In this document: positions 1 to 15,100 of the stretch, piece after piece
Numbering within the stretch: position 1 is the first letter of the stretch
How the letters are laid out: every line of letters starts with the position of its first letter
Assembly: GCA_013397435.1 (NCBI GenBank)
Contig: VZRG01000773.1
Span: 78,278 to 142,277, forward strand
DNA: 64,000 bases
Origin: Erythrocercus mccallii
Lineage: Eukaryota; Chordata; Aves; Passeriformes; Dicruridae
Direction of reading: 5' to 3'
Program-made: the position numbers and the translations under genes
Notes under the pieces: model-generated
Told to the model about the DNA's origin: nothing
What the model saw: only the letters and a program-made list of their open reading frames with translations
Databases searched by the model: none

Positions 1-2882
1 TCTATTAAATATTGAACAGTACTAGATGCAGGACAGGATCCCACTTAGTGCATCCTTCCAGTCTGACATGGTACTATTCATATGCATTTCCTGACTTTTC
101 CATGAAGTTTTATCTTGCCCCACATTTCCACAGAGTTTGTGAGATAGTGTCAGAGCCACATTAAAGAGCAGTAAATTACATTAACAGCTTTTCTCCTGAA
201 AACTGACCTCTAGTAATGTCATCAAACAGAACTAAGTAACTTTGACATTATTTCGTGAGCACTGACTCTGCTTTCCTTCTAGTGCTTATAATTTGATTAT
301 TTGAGGATATTCTGAGAAGTGCAATCATGCTGACTGATTTATAACACTGCAACTTCTCTTACCTTCAGAAGACAAGGAAATGTTTGACCTTTTCCCATCC
401 TCCACAGGTTTTCATAGATAATTGCTAATAGCTCTGAGGTTGATACTGTTCCCCTAAGTACCCTGGGATGAATCAGCTCAGCCAATTTGAAAACATCATG
501 TTTATCTAGCTATTTTCTAAATTCTCCTTCCTATCCTAGACAGAAATCTTCCCTGAACACCAGTGGTGTTGGATGCATTGGCCATTTTCATTGACAGTAA
601 AAGCCATTAAGCTTCCCATCTGCCAGAGAGCCTTCCTGATATACTGCAGCTTTGAGAATCTACCAGTTTCCTTTTTCATCATTATACTACTACAAATACA
701 ATTTTTTTTCTTTACTACTTATATTTGGTTTGTGTGTAAATTTTCAGGGAAAAGGGCATCAGATGAGCATCAAAGATTCACAGGCTCTGAGCCTCTCCAA
801 GAGCCACATGAACCCAAAATCTTCAGCTTTGCCTCTCTACATTTTCTGTATTTTCCTTTATAGCCAGATCTTCTCCTGTATGCTTGAGCAGATGCAAGCA
901 CCACTACAAAAATGGAGCCTGAGGAAGACATGAGAAATAACACACAAGCAATGAAGAATATAAGAGAGAGGAAGGAAGGATGTATGTGTGAGGGGGTGTC
1001 TCCAAGACACCCCTTAAAGCTCAGCAGCCTGACTGGAGGTGGCATCACAGCCAAAACTGAGAGGGTCAGCATGTACTCCATGAGTGGGAGCTGGGCTTCT
1101 CTCTAATCTGCTCTCAGCTTCATTGGCCTTCTCTGGCAACATCAACCAGGCTTTTAAAAGGGTTTCAAAAGCTCAGAAAGACCAGGCTTTATCAGAAGAT
1201 GAACTAAAGTGACTCACTTTTAAAAAAGGTCAGGCAGGAACAGAAATGCAATGGCTCTGAAAGCACAGCTGTCCCATCTTGGTGCTGTGGCTTCCCTCTG
1301 ACGTCCTGCTGCTGCCATGGCTCACATGCTGGGCTCTCATCCTCTGGACATTTCTGCACAATGGAATAGAAACCACCCACAAACAGGTCCTGTCACACAG
1401 GCATCAATAACCTGCCCACAAATGAGGTGCAGTTTCCCTCTGAAGTGCCCTGCGTGTCTCCTCTCGCACACCTGCACGAGTGGTGTTTATGCCCCATGTT
1501 TTGGGCTGTGCCATTCCCATGGGTTCAACCTGCTCCAGCTGCCTATGGGCTGTCCTGGCCATGATTCCACCCCAGGCTCATTCATGAGCTTCCCTTTTGG
1601 AAGAATATCTGGGGAAGCACATAGTCATCAGGAGTGACAGCATCACAAAACAGAGATGTTAATGCTTGTAATGTTACTGATGTTTCCAACTTCATTTCTA
1701 AACAGCAATGACAGCTCCAACATCCCCAACAATCCAAACCACAGTGGTTTCAGCTTTGTCTTATCTCCCCATACACACGTGCAAATCCACACAGACTCTG
1801 ACATCAGTTTCTACCAGGTCACAGTTTTCTGTCACATAAAATGTCAGGATATGGTCTTCCATATTTCACTATTGCTATCCTGCCATTTAATTTAATAACA
1901 GCTAAATATCAAGTGGTTACTATTTTGATGCTGTGTTCCATCAGCCATTGAATTAGAAATAATGAGACAAATCTAAATTTGTGATTCATGGTGAACTGCC
2001 GGAACTAATCTCAATCACATAGCAGATGACATCAAGTGATAACTGATTTAACAGATGATCGTCTCTTCAGCTGTCCTATCCTCTCTCACAGAAACAGGAA
2101 CATTAATGAAGGACAAGTTCACTTACATTTTACAAGACTTTTCCAGACAATATAACTACTTAACATAGGAACCAGTTTTTTCCTATCCACTAATTATAGA
2201 CTCTTTATTTGCATGTGACTAGTATTTGTGTATGGCAAGCCTTTGTGGCTTCAGGAAGTTTAAAAGGTATCTTTGGCATTTTCCATGAACATTTTTCACT
2301 TTACCATCATCTCTAACCAATGGAAGTTCCTCATCCAAACTGCCCCTTGGGAAGTCCTTGCACCCGGTGTAGCAGCCTCTCAGTGCTGATCCTAACAAGA
2401 GTCAGGTGTGGGAGTAAACAGTTACCCTGTTAGAAAAAACTTTCTAAAAATTGACTTGTCAGACTTTTAAAATGCTGAAAGTATAAAGTATGTGCCCCAA
2501 AAGTATAAAGTATGTGCCCCAAAAGAAACCTTTTTTCTGTATCTTCACTCTTCACCAAGTTTCAGCCTGCACGTTTTCACAGCTGGACTCAGTTATCCTC
2601 TGCCATGTTTAAAGATGCCTTACACATATTCTGCTGCATCAAATCTAGAAATTCTCTGTGAGCTGTAAGTCATCTCTAAATAAAACCAGTTGTTAATTTT
2701 TCCTTCATATCTTTTATTAGTGACCATCAACAAAAAATTGACTGAAACGTTGCTATTGATGAGAGTGACATCAAAAGGTAGAATTTTCCAGGTATGTTTT
2801 CCCAATTTGCTTTTGGAAACAGGATAATGAATGAATTCATTATCAAAGATAATGAATAAACTTTTGAAGCCTGGCAGTCAAT
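1..2882. other. Intergenic left flank, no gene seen
   Basis: I see no exon with both splice sites and family similarity on either strand. The open frames here (up to about 100 codons) have no recognisable motif and overlap one another on both strands. The only distinct structure is a perfect 22-bp tandem duplication near 2481, listed separately. Distal 3' UTR or downstream sequence of the minus-strand P450 gene A probably occupies the right end of this stretch. Confidence 0.6.
2481..2524. repeat. Perfect 22-bp tandem duplication
   Basis: Two identical 22-base units (2481-2502 and 2503-2524) beginning GTATAAAGTATG lie side by side. Perfect identity points to a recent slippage or repair duplication in intergenic DNA. 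No function is suggested. Confidence 0.85.
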
Positions 2883-2888
2883 TTTATT
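2883..2888 (-). promoter_or_regulatory. Candidate poly(A) signal of P450 gene A
   Basis: AATAAA on the minus strand, about 285 bases past the stop codon of gene A and the first canonical hexamer downstream of it. Distance and orientation fit a 3' UTR end. Cleavage itself cannot be seen. Confidence 0.4.
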
Positions 2889-3172
2889 ATTTGCTCAGCA
2901 GTGGATTTATACCTGAAAAGCTAGAGAGCAATTGCAAGATGCCTTTATGAGAGGCTGAGAATGATGGGGTCTTACAGATCAAAATAATTTTTACCACAAA
3001 AAAAATCACTTTCATGAGCAGGTAACAGGGTCTAAATAAAATTAACTACTGTAGACAAAAGGCGGCTTTTGAACTAGAAATTAAAATCCAATACAAAAAG
3101 CATTATATGTTCTCAAGAGATACATTCAGAAAAATAAGAAAGATGTTTCATGGATGGTCTGTGATACCCAGC

Positions 3173-6100
3173 CTAGCGTGGAATGGCACAAACCCTGTAG
3201 GGGTGGGGCTGCAGAGTGCCCCCCAGGACGGGCTCGGTGTTGATCTTGGTCACTCCCTCAGGGAGCCGGAAGGTGAACGCCCGCAGCAGGCTGGCAAAGA
3301 AAATGAAGAGCTCAGTCCTTGCTAAGTGCTCCCCTAAACACACCCGGTGCCCTGCAGAGGGAAGAGGGGAAGGACAGTGAGTAAATAAACCTGACCCCAA
3401 CAGCAATTGTATTCATCCTCACAAAGATATTTTTGCCAGGTCCAGAATTTCTGTAGGACTTAATGTAGTCAATGACACAAAGCTTCATGTATTTCTTCCT
3501 TCAAAGAATTTTATCTGCAGCTATAGATAACCGTGTAGCCCTTCTGCTCCCTTCAATTACCTCAAATGCCTCATCTTCATTTGACTGACAACTTTAAAGG
3601 AATTCATTCCATCGTGTAAATGAAGAATAAGGACCTGCTTTTCCTGGGAGATGTCATGTTCTAGTGTTGAATGCATAAAGAATCAAGAGGACTGCTTGAA
3701 AGGGCTTTCCATACATATGTGTGGTATGAAATGAGTGCTCAAAATCAATAGCCACAATCATTAGAAGAAAATATACTTCCAAAAATAGGGCAAGTTAGAT
3801 ATATATGTTTATCAGGACACCCCTGATTTTCCTTGTTATTATTTGTTCAGTAGAACATATGTTACTGAAAATAATCATGTTGATTTAAGCACTGTTTTCC
3901 ACAAAAAGTTTTAAAATAGACAACCAATAGTTTTGTTATAGATATCTTCATTCTGCAGTCCCAATCCAAACTGTGCTGTAGCCTACTTACCTATCGAGAA
4001 TGGTAAAAAGGCTTCTTGGGCCACAAAGTTTCCCTCCTTATCCAAGAAGTGACCAGGGTTGAACTGTCGAGGGGTTTCCCACTGCTCTGGGTCATACAAT
4101 GATGAAGCAATATTTGGAAGAACTATGGTGCCCTGAAAGGAGAAAAACATTCATTCTGTTCCTTATTCACATTCAGATCCAAAGGCATCCAGCCCCTCTT
4201 CTACTGAGGAGAATACCCTGGCACAAACAGATTTGAATCCACACCTTGCTCTACTGATGCAGGAAAAGTCTGCAGCAACTGAGAAACTGTGCCTGTACCT
4301 TTTTGAGGGGAAAGCCAAGCAAGGTTGTGTTCCTCACACACACCCTGGGCATGCCAACAGAAATAATGTTGCTGAAGCGTTGGATCTCATGAACCACAGC
4401 ATTTGTGTATGGCAGTTCTCTCCGATCCTCATAGCAGATTAACTTGGAGGGACCCAGAACAGCATCCAGCTCCTTCTGCACTTTCTCTGTGGAAAATATT
4501 CACAGTTTCAGCAGAAAAATATATCAAGTATTTTCAGTAATTTCATTTTCAAAGGCATTTCCAACTTAGAACTATGAGAACACCACAATCAATATAGAAA
4601 AGTAAGTAACTTTTTATGAAGAAAATTAAAGTAGCAGGATGTTCCAACAGCTTAAACATATGAGAGCTCTGTTTCTGGGTCTGAAGTTATTTGATTGTAG
4701 ATTAAGAAAAGATAGTTTTAAATTTTTGAGCAACAACTAAGTGTTGCCTTACTACCACAAATCCAAGAGATAACAGATTAATCTTTAGGTTTTCTTTTGC
4801 CTAGGTGCCTCAAACACCTGCAGCCAATTAGAACATTAAGCTCCTAGCTCTCTGAAATTTATGCCAGGTGAGTCTGAGCCTAAAAAGTCTAATTACTGTT
4901 GAAAGGACATGGTTCTTACACAGGGCGTCTGTTAAGTGAAGCAATGCCAACTAGAACAAGATCCAAATATCATATAAAAATGGATCTACTGCTTTGCATC
5001 TGCCTTTTAACCAAGAACAGCATCTTTTAAATTACTTATTGCATGGGAGTCTTGGGGGCATTAACAAAAAACCCCCTTTGATTTATAAACTTCAAGAGAG
5101 GCAGTACACACCTAATAAAAATACCTCAGATTTTTAATAAATGATCCTGTCTTTTTCCAGGCTTTTTAAAGCAACAGTAAGATGCAGAGAAGCCCATTCT
5201 GCATTGATCAGTATGTGCCCATTCACATCAAGCCTGCCCTGTGACTGCCAGCAGTCCTTCATTAAACTGACCAGAGAGATTTAGGCACCATACAGAATTT
5301 AAAATGTATATTCAGAAACATTTTTAAGTAAACTTCCTTCTGTGAAGAACTATCTTGCAGAAGCACTTTAGAATCCAGGTAGTTAGAGTAATCAGTCACT
5401 GCATAATATAAACACACACTTCTATTCCCAATTCAGTGATGAGGCAGAAGGCCAAACTTCTCCTTATGGTACAGAGTGGAACACTGTCACTGGATGTCAA
5501 CGCAGGCAAAGCATGAATGGGTTCAAAAAAACCCACCAGTTAATTAAATGAGGACAGACATACAGGTGTCAGCTCATTCTGAGAGCCCTGATGCAATGTG
5601 TTAATCAAGAAGCCCAGGAAGGATCACTCTGCACATACTCTGCTTTCCCAAATATGTGCAAGGTATTACATTTAGCGAAATAAAATTATACAGGTGAGTC
5701 AGTACTTTCATAACCTTAATTAGACTAAGTGATAACAAAACATGTGATAACATGAGATTAAGCAGAATTTCTTGTCTGACAGCTACAAGTTGATCAAAGT
5801 TTTCTTCATCTCTTTTGTCCGTTTAAAATCCTGTTCTCCTCTGGGTATTTGCACATATTCTGCAACCTAACTGTGAGATTTCTGTTATCCAGCATAAGAT
5901 ATCCTTCTCCTTTTAGTTTTATTCAGTGCTCTATGAAAGGGATTGGTGGTTATTTAAAAACTAGACTTAAAACCAAACTTTTTAAATACACATAGATGTA
6001 ACAGAGAAGCCATCTGTTTCCACTCCTGACTAGAATAATTTCTGGTACAAGAAACTCAAATACATCACAGAGTTAATTTAATCCCTGGATCTACTGATGC

Positions 6101-9100
6101 TGCCTAGGGCAGACCTACAAGTACAAAAAGGTACATGTGCCACTAGGCGTATATCAGTATCTAGGAATAATGATCCATGAAAATGTTATGACTTGTTTTT
6201 CCTATTGCATGGGAGATATTTGTGACAGGCTTATCTATTCACCTTGGATGTCTGGGTTTGCCACCATATAGAGAAGGCCCCAGTTCAAAGTAGTGCTTGA
6301 TGTCTCTGATCCACCCAAGAAAAGGTCATTTATAGAATGAACCATGTTGTCCTCATTGTATGTTGACCTGGGTTCATCTTTGGACTGCAAATGATAAGAA
6401 CAGTTAGAGGCTTAAACATGAAAGTTAGAAAAAACAGAATAGGATTAAATATTAAATATTTAATAAATAGTTTCAAGCTGCAGTGTCTTCTCCTTATAGG
6501 ACAATACAGAAAGACTGCTGAGGAATGTTAGACACCACAGATGGCTATCAACAAAAAAATCAGCATTTCACAAACAGACAAGCCGTGTTTGTTCCACTCT
6601 TAAATATCAAACTAAATCACATGTTCTTTGCAAAAAAAAAAAAAAAACCACCCAAAAACAAACAACAAGGAAAACCACCATTGGCTTAATGTGCAAATAG
6701 TGGTTAATTTAGAGTGTTTCATGAATAAATCTTCCTCTAAAGATGTGTGCCAGTGTGTCATTCTTCATGTCTCAAGTCCCTGACCACCACTCAGTTGTTC
6801 TACCAAGCAATACAGTGACCAGGCAGTGAACGCTGGGCTGAGTAAAGTTCTTAACCTGTGGCATTCAGGTTTCTTCTACACAAGGGCACAATGACTCAAT
6901 GACAGCTTCTCTGGAGCTTTACAATTTTCAGTTAGGAGTGTGAGGATGTGTATGTATACGCTGAAATTATAAATAAATACGGTTATGTTTTGGGGGAATT
7001 CATTGTCTATATTTAGGGAGGTTATGCTCAAGGGTGTTGAACCTTTCTCTTGCCAGTGGAGCAATTGAAAAGAAGGAGAGATGCTTCTCCCTGCTGTAAT
7101 ATCATCTAATCTTTTTTTATTGCCCCTGTTCATCTATTACAGACAGTTCAATTTTTTTTAATAAACAAACTTGGATGATTTCCACCCAGCAGAATCCCAG
7201 AAGAGCTCACTGAAACAATTTCTGGTACACTGGTGTTCAAGTCTCATAAATCCTAGAACAGCAATGAAAGGCTTTAGAAACAGTCAAATGCTTTGGAGGG
7301 CCAGGTATGTTACTGTGCTGATATAAAAAAAAATATAACAGGAGGATCCAAGGAGCTAGGATCCATTTAGGCTGACATCCACACCAGACATAAGAATATA
7401 GCAGCTGATGTGGGAATTGAGCAATAAATAATTATCAGGGAGAGGTAGGTGAGTGCTGCAGCCCAACAGGTTGTGGCTGCCTCTGTTGCTGCTAGCAGCA
7501 CGTGACAGTGGTGCAAGGGACACTGGCTGTCCCTGCAGGACAGCACTGCCTCCAGGAACAACAGTCACTGCCCACCTCCCCAGAGCCTTTGGCTCTCTGG
7601 GCCACCTTTGCCTTGCCACACCCAAGTAAGACCAGTCTCCTCTTTCTCCTTTTTCTTCCTGTCAGCAAGCAGAACAGGAAGAGGAAAATATCCTGCCACA
7701 GTGGAGGAGAGGAGAAAGGAAAAGTGATTTATGTGGAAGTAGGAGTCACAGAGGGGAAGGGCAACTGACAGTTCAGGGATCAGGGCTGGGATCCATTACC
7801 CAAAAGATTTGTACGAAGTGATCCTGGTATGATCTAGAAAAAGGGGAGATCTTGTGCACACCTCCTACAGCCCTTCACAGCCCTATGGATTCCCACCTAC
7901 CCCTACTACGCCTGCCTGGCCAAAATGCCCTTATTTGTCTCAGTTCCTTTGTCTGCTTGACACTTTGCTGACCCTGGCACTCTTCTCCAGTCTTATATGA
8001 AACGCTGCTGACTGCTAGGTTATTTCTCCATAAAATGTTCTCAAAATTCAGCTGTCCTCTTGCAAATTCTCTTGGTAAACCTTTACTGGCGAAATATCAT
8101 AACCAGAGCATCCCACTCTGTCTTCCAAAGACCTTCTCAGTTCTTTTGTTGTTCACTTAGTAATCCAGGATTCTTTTCTGGAGACCTTCAATCATTTTAC
8201 AATTTGTGCCAATGGGAAAAAAAAAAAAAGCAGTGTATTAACTTGTCCTTTAATGAAAGGATTGCAATATGCTGTGGCATATCAACAATCAGAAAGGACT
8301 TAGGAAGATCCTGGTTATTGGATTCACATTACGATGTCTAGAAAGGCAAGAGATTATGATGATTCAGACTGGTTGTGATGATTCAGTTATCCATGTTGAC
8401 CTTTTCCCCTATGACTGTATGATTGGGCAGAAAAAACTTACTTTTTCTATGTGATCCAGGTAGAAGTCAATGAAATCCTGCGGTTCCTCTGGTGCCCCAC
8501 GCTCTGTGTGCATTCGGATCTCTCTCCGTGTAAAGTTGCTCAGGACATCATAACAAGCCAACGCCGTCTTATGAGGCCCAGGGACATGGCTCATCAGCCA
8601 GGGGAAGATTTCATAGAGCTGTGGGAGTGACACACAAGAGGTCCTGCAAAGTCTCTATCACGAGAAAATGCACTAGGAAGGCCTGCTACAAAGAGAGGTA
8701 ATACTCATATTAGCTTGGGATTAGGGTCTCATTAAGTAAAATATTCTGACAAAGACTGTGCTTAGGCTTTCAAGCTGTAAAAAGCAAACTATATAATTTC
8801 TAGTTTTGATGGTAAGATTCAGAGTTCCACAGGCTTTCAGCTCAATCACAAGTCAAATAAGAATTATGATAACTAGAATGAATGGTATTAATCTATGCAG
8901 CTTTTCATACTTTCAGTTGCTGCATTCTGAATGAACTGCATTCAGGCATTTTAAAAGTGAGCTCCTGCCCTCCAGTGGAGAATATCGGGAAGGGAGAAGC
9001 AAAAGTTGGAGACCTCTGACCAGGATGCTTGCCAAAACAAGGACTGGCTCCTGGTGGCTGCTTTATAGGCTGGGTAACCCCCAAAGTACTCTCTACCAAT

Positions 9101-12100
9101 CGACCTCTCAAGGTTCCTCCATGAGATTTCAAATATCTGAAACCCAGAAAAGCTAAGGAACAGCTACCTGACAATTTGGAGTACTCTTCTCTAGAAAGAA
9201 AGACAGGGTTAGCTGACACAACCAGATTATTTTTCCCTTCTGTTTTAGCATTTGGGAAAATCTGGCCTAAGAGATAGCTGATTTCAGCCTGGTCTGATGG
9301 CTAGAAAGTTAATTCTGGTTTCCAGTCTACATTTATGCCTGGGTAGTCTGTATATTCTTGTATCTGCAAGATATAACATTCTCTTAATACTTTTTTTTCT
9401 GCTCAAAATATAATTCCATCGTTTATTCAACAGCAGAATTTTTATCTTTTCTCAGCCTTCATTTTGCTGAGCTCTTCTGGTATTCTCTTAATCACACTAC
9501 AGAAAACACATTATTAGCTGTTCACTGGATTGTGGTTGAATTAGAGAGATCATACTTGTGTCTTCTTGAGAAATCAGTTCTTACTGTCAGACATCCAGCT
9601 ATCAATTAATGATTGCCTTACCACAAAAAAAAAAAGAAAGTACTAGTCCAGTCCTTGGTAAATTCACTCAGAACTTCATATCCTTTTTGGTTAGTTCCAT
9701 CTCTAGTATTTTTTTACTTGCAAAATGTGTTCGGAAGCCTTAGACACAACTGTGGTCTGATTAATCACATAAAGTGGTCCAGATTACAGGCATTCCTACT
9801 CCCAAATGTCTGCCCTCTCCAGCCACTATGGCATTCTAACTGTAAGTGGAATTTAGCTGTCAGTGTTCAAGACAGGAACTGCATCCATCCACCTCGCAAA
9901 ACTCCTCCTCCATTTATGGAGAGGCCCAGCCCACAGCGTCCCCCTGTTCAGTGCCTGACAGCATGAAATCCAGAAAAGAAATGCGGATGTGGATGCAGCA
10001 ATATCCCCCTTTTTTGCATAATACCGTGTACTCGTTGCATCTGGGAGGTGGGGAGATGATGGCCATCCCTCTGGAATGGTTTGAACCCCTGTTCTTATTT
10101 CCCCAACAGTATCTTATTCACTGAACTAAATCAAATCAGAGCCAGGACAGGAAGCAGAGAAGAAAAGGAGGAATGTTCTCTGTCCTAAAAGCAGGTGTCA
10201 CTTGCCACCACTGTACCCAACTTACAGGACCAAATCTAAACTAAGCAAAAGAGAACCTGACCATAACAGTGAGAAGAGTGCTCAATGGGATGCGGGGAGA
10301 CATCTGTATTCCAGGAATTGCTTATGTATTCTATTTTAAAAAGTTACTCATAAAATGTATGGGACAACTTTGGCAGTGCAACCAGAACCAGAACTGCCAG
10401 GAAATTTTTAATGATTTCTGTGCAAAGCAGGCCTCTAGTGTTAGATGGATCATTGACTCCCAGATTGTTTAATTGCCAAGCTTACAGTTATATTTGCTGT
10501 CTAAGCATTTCCTGCCTTCTGCTGCCTGTGCCTGGAGCTGCTCCTCACTCACGGTGAAGGAGTAGAATTTCTGTGGGAAATCTTCAAGTCTGCGTCTTAT
10601 AGAAGAAATGAAGATAAGTAGCCACAGGCAAAACACTTTGGTATTCGACTCATTCCTCTCTCTGTTGTCTGTGTATAAAACAGTGTCTAAACTTGGCAAG
10701 TGAGTCACACTTTCAGACCTGACATTTAATATTTAGGAATCATGGTGTCTAATGCAGGAACCTGTGGTGCATAGGGGTTGAGAAACCAAGTAACAAACAT
10801 GACATGGAGCAGTCCATGAACCTGTCCCTTATTGCAAAGATTTATTGACAAACTACCACAGTACCCAAACACAGGAGAATGAACACAAATGCCCGAGGCT
10901 GGCATATGGAGCTTCATCACCACACTTTGAGAGAGTTCACTGCCCAGTAAAACTGTGTGGGGCACCACTCACCCATTCTAAAACTTTAGCCCAATAGCTC
11001 TTGAATCACTCTCTATTTTATTCAGAAAAATACAGCAGATCATTCACTTACATGATGAATAAAGCTGCCCCCGAACTTGAAGAGATGTTCTGTAGATTTT
11101 ATCAGGTCATGAAAGGTCTCATCCTCTCTGGAGAAACGGTGTCCATACACAACAGCACAAATTACATTTGAGACAGAATGGACAAGAGGGAAAGAAGGAT
11201 CCACAGGTTTCCCTGCAACCATAATAATAAATATAACTGTTAATGTCTCCTGCTTTAGTGAAATGTGAGAATCCTCTTTGTTTCCCACAGAACTTTAAAG
11301 AAGGCATTGCATTTCACAGAGAAAGCAATATTTTTGCAAAATTGTAGTATCAAACCAATTCCTTACAACTATGTTGCAATCCCATAAGCCTAGGAATGTG
11401 TGACACCTAAAGAAATGCCAGATGTGTAAAATGTTGCATCATATGATAGAGCAAATTTAGAGGTAGGGATAAAGATTCTATGCAAATTTGCTTTCTGGCA
11501 AAATCAAAATAAGACTCAAGCATGGACAAAGGGAACTTGAGGATAGAAGAGCAAGAAGAGAGGCAACTTTATTCTGCAAGGACGCAGACACATGCAAGGC
11601 TACTGTGTTTTGTCTGACCTTGCTAGAGATGTTACAACCTCCAGTAAGATAAAATATTGTAAAGTCCTTTCAAGCAATTGTGTCAACAGTATAATAACTA
11701 ATTTTAAAACAATTATTTGAAACTTAATCCCAAGAAAATTATTTTGTGATGACCATAAAAAACTCTATTGGTGTATGTATTGATGCAACTGCCCAACAGC
11801 CAAGGCAGGATTCTGATTAGCAACTTACTGTTCTGGGCTTTCTTCCTTGCACACATGGTCACATCTCAATCTCTCCTAGCTCTAAAACCATGGCATTGGG
11901 CTCAATCTAATTATTTTTAATTGATGCAACACTAGCCACAGCATGTCCTGGTTTATTGTGCCTTTGCATAATGATCAGTATTGGGAAATTCAACTCATGT
12001 GATCCTAACTAGGTTGATCAGGGTAGACTCTTGTAATGAAGACAAGATTCTAGTCAGTGCTTTACAGAGTGTGTGCAAACAGCATTACAAGGCTTAATTC

Positions 12101-15100
12101 ATCAACAGTTATTTTGTCTCTTTATGTACCAGCACCATAAAAAAGCCAAAAATGTGCCCTTGAGGCAAAGGCCAGCATCATCCTGGGCTGCATTAGGAAA
12201 TTAATTGCTGGCAGGCCAAGGGAGGTGATCATTCCTCTCTGATCAGCACTGGCAAGATCCAGCTGGTGCTGGGTCCAGCTCTGGACTCCCCAGTACGAGA
12301 GACATCAGCATATTAGAACAAGTTGAGCAAAGGGCAAGAAGGACAATTAAGGAATTGAAGCATCTGGCATAAGAGAGGCTGAGAGAGATGGACTATTTAG
12401 TCTGGAGAAGACTTAGGGAGATATTTAGATATGTGGTGGAGGGGTATAAAGAACATAGAACCAGACTTTTCTCAGTGGTATGAAGTGGGACAACAGGAAA
12501 AAATATAAATACATTAAAATCTGTATAAACACAAGAAATGTTTTTACTATAGCACTCACTGAACAGTGGAACTGGTTACCCAGAGAGGTGGTAAAGTTTC
12601 CATTGATGCAGATATTTACAACTCAGCCCTAAGAAACCTGCTCAGATTGACCCTTCTTTGTTCAGGGGTTAGACTAGACCATCTTCAGAGATCCCTTTCC
12701 ACTTAGAGTGTTCTATAATGTAAACAATAAATAAGCTCCAGTTTTTCTTCTCAATTTTAGTAGTTTTTTTAATAATTTTGAGCAATAATAGTCTTCTTGA
12801 AAACACGAGATGGACTGGGGGCTTTGCATTTTCAGTCCATTCCACAGAGACAATGTAAAACCCTGCATACTCTCTCTTGGAACAAAAGCTGCTCTCAGTT
12901 TCAGGACAGGGCAGAGAAGTTCATGCACTAAAGACATCAGACTAATGGCAAAAATGTATTGATATTCATTGCAGGAATACCTTTCATATTTGCAAAGAAG
13001 TCTACCAGGTAATGGGCTTCTTCTTGAACTCGGTGCTCCAGCCCTCTTTTCCCCAGACCAAGGTTGCGTAAAGTCTTCAGAGCAAACCTTCTCTGCTGCT
13101 TCCAGGTGTGACCAGTTGCCAACATAATTCCTGCATCCATTAAAGGAAGAGCTCTTTACCATTATCGTGCTAATATTAATCATAGACAAAGACTACATTA
13201 AAGGATTTACTAAGTTACAGAATATAATTAAACTGTTGCATTGCCTGTGAAAACAAGGGCACCAAGGAACAGCTCTGACCTGTAATCATGTTGGCAGGGC
13301 TGAAATGGGCAAACCCAGCTGGGTACTCAGATGACTTGCAGGATTAATTTGGATCCCAGACAATCAGCTACCTCAGGGTATCTCAGCTGCTTCTCTAGAT
13401 GCTCTTTGCAGTGCTTGTCTCACACTCTCTGCTATGCCTGAAGCTCACCTGAATCAGGGTAATGATTCTCCTGAAGGGAAAAGGGGGAATAGTTCTGACT
13501 CTCCACAGTCAAGGAGAAAAGTTCCTGTCTGCAGGGCAGGAAAGCTCAGTATTTAGGCTTTGTGACAGGCTTTGGGAATTTCTAGTGTAGTTGGTGAAAC
13601 CTACCGCAAGGTCGAAACAGAAGCACAATGACTTTCTAGGTGCAACTGTGCCAGCAGGAAAATATTCACAAAAGGAAAGGAATGGGAAGAAGATCTCACT
13701 GTCAAAGTCACTCTTCCATGGAAAATGTCATACTGGGAGGCAGCTTGTCCAGGACAAGGAATTGGGTTGTTTCCTGCTTTACCTCCCTTTCTCTGTAGCA
13801 AAATTTGCCATTGCCTCACCTTATCACCTCTGAAACTGCCCCAGTGAGTATTCCATAGAAGATATCATGAATCCTTTTCCTCTTGCTGGTATTTACCTCC
13901 TGCTAATCTCCAAAAACTATTTCACCTCTCTGTACCTTGCAATTCACCTCTGTGCTACCTCTAAAGGTGGTCACAAGCAGCAAAAGATCTTTGTCCAGAT
14001 GACACTTCTGTGCACTATTTATGGCAGGAAATTCTCACCTTTTCCTTTGGCCAATGCTCTGAACATAGGTGACACCAGCCTCCCAGAAACATCTTCAGGA
14101 TGTGTGGTCATGCCATCCTTCACTGCTTGAAATCCATTCAGTATAATTACTGGGGTCCATCCAAACCATAAGGTGAATATGTTGCCATGAGTTTTTGCCA
14201 GCTAGAGATGGGAGAGAAGCCAGGAAAGCACAGATGAAATCCCACACACTGCAAACAGAGGATGAACCTGTTTTTGCACTGATTACAGGATCAGCCCTAA
14301 GGTGGAGTGATGTTCTCCATTTTTCCCACCAGACTACTATTACCACTGAGAAAGCCCAAATAACTTTTTCAGCATTCACTGTTGGAAACACCTGTGTATT
14401 CCCACTTTTCAGAACCACATGCCTATGTCAAGAAATATTATGTACCTTTTATTACTGTATATAAGACAAAGCTCAGTTGACAATCATTCATGGGATACAG
14501 GATATTTTCTGTTTATTAATTTATTTCAAGAGGATTTCTATTGTTTCTACAAGTAAAGTAGCACAAAAGAGCACAGAACTGTCAGAGGAGTAATTAGTTT
14601 AGAGACTGTACTTACTTATTTCCTCCCATGTGTTTTTGATCTTGTCAGTACAAACAAGCTCATACACACAGAGTGGTTTTTTACTGCTCGAGCAAGAGAG
14701 TGCCAGTGTTCAGAAAGCTACAAATCCATGCTGTGAAAATAATTTTTTTTAAAGTATTTTTGCCCTAACTCCAAATCTGTTATATTGTCCCTAAAGATAT
14801 TTAATCCTAAATTATATCAATTTTCACATGAATTCGTCAAATTAATGGCAAGGGATGATAGAAAGATACCAAGTTTCACACAAGTTTCAGTGAAAATCAG
14901 TGTTAAAAGGGGATAGGTTTAAACACCAGAATGATCTTCACACATTCAGAAATTTCAATACCAGGTTTCTTAGCTTGGCAAACTACTTTACACTGCAATA
15001 TCTTTTTCTTAATTTGCCAACCAAACCAGCAGTTCTGAACCAAACCAGTATCCAGTAAACAGTTACAGTACTACCAATGTAGTTTTGAAAGAGGATGTTT

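Noticed and set aside
770..1081. 103-codon minus-strand frame in the left flank
   Set aside because: Overlaps other open frames on the plus strand, shows no P450 or other family motif and has no splice support.
12713..13189. 158-codon open frame on the minus strand across gene A exon 3
   Set aside because: It is in a different frame from the clear P450 exon 12981-13130, begins at the CR1 border and has no motif; a shadow frame.
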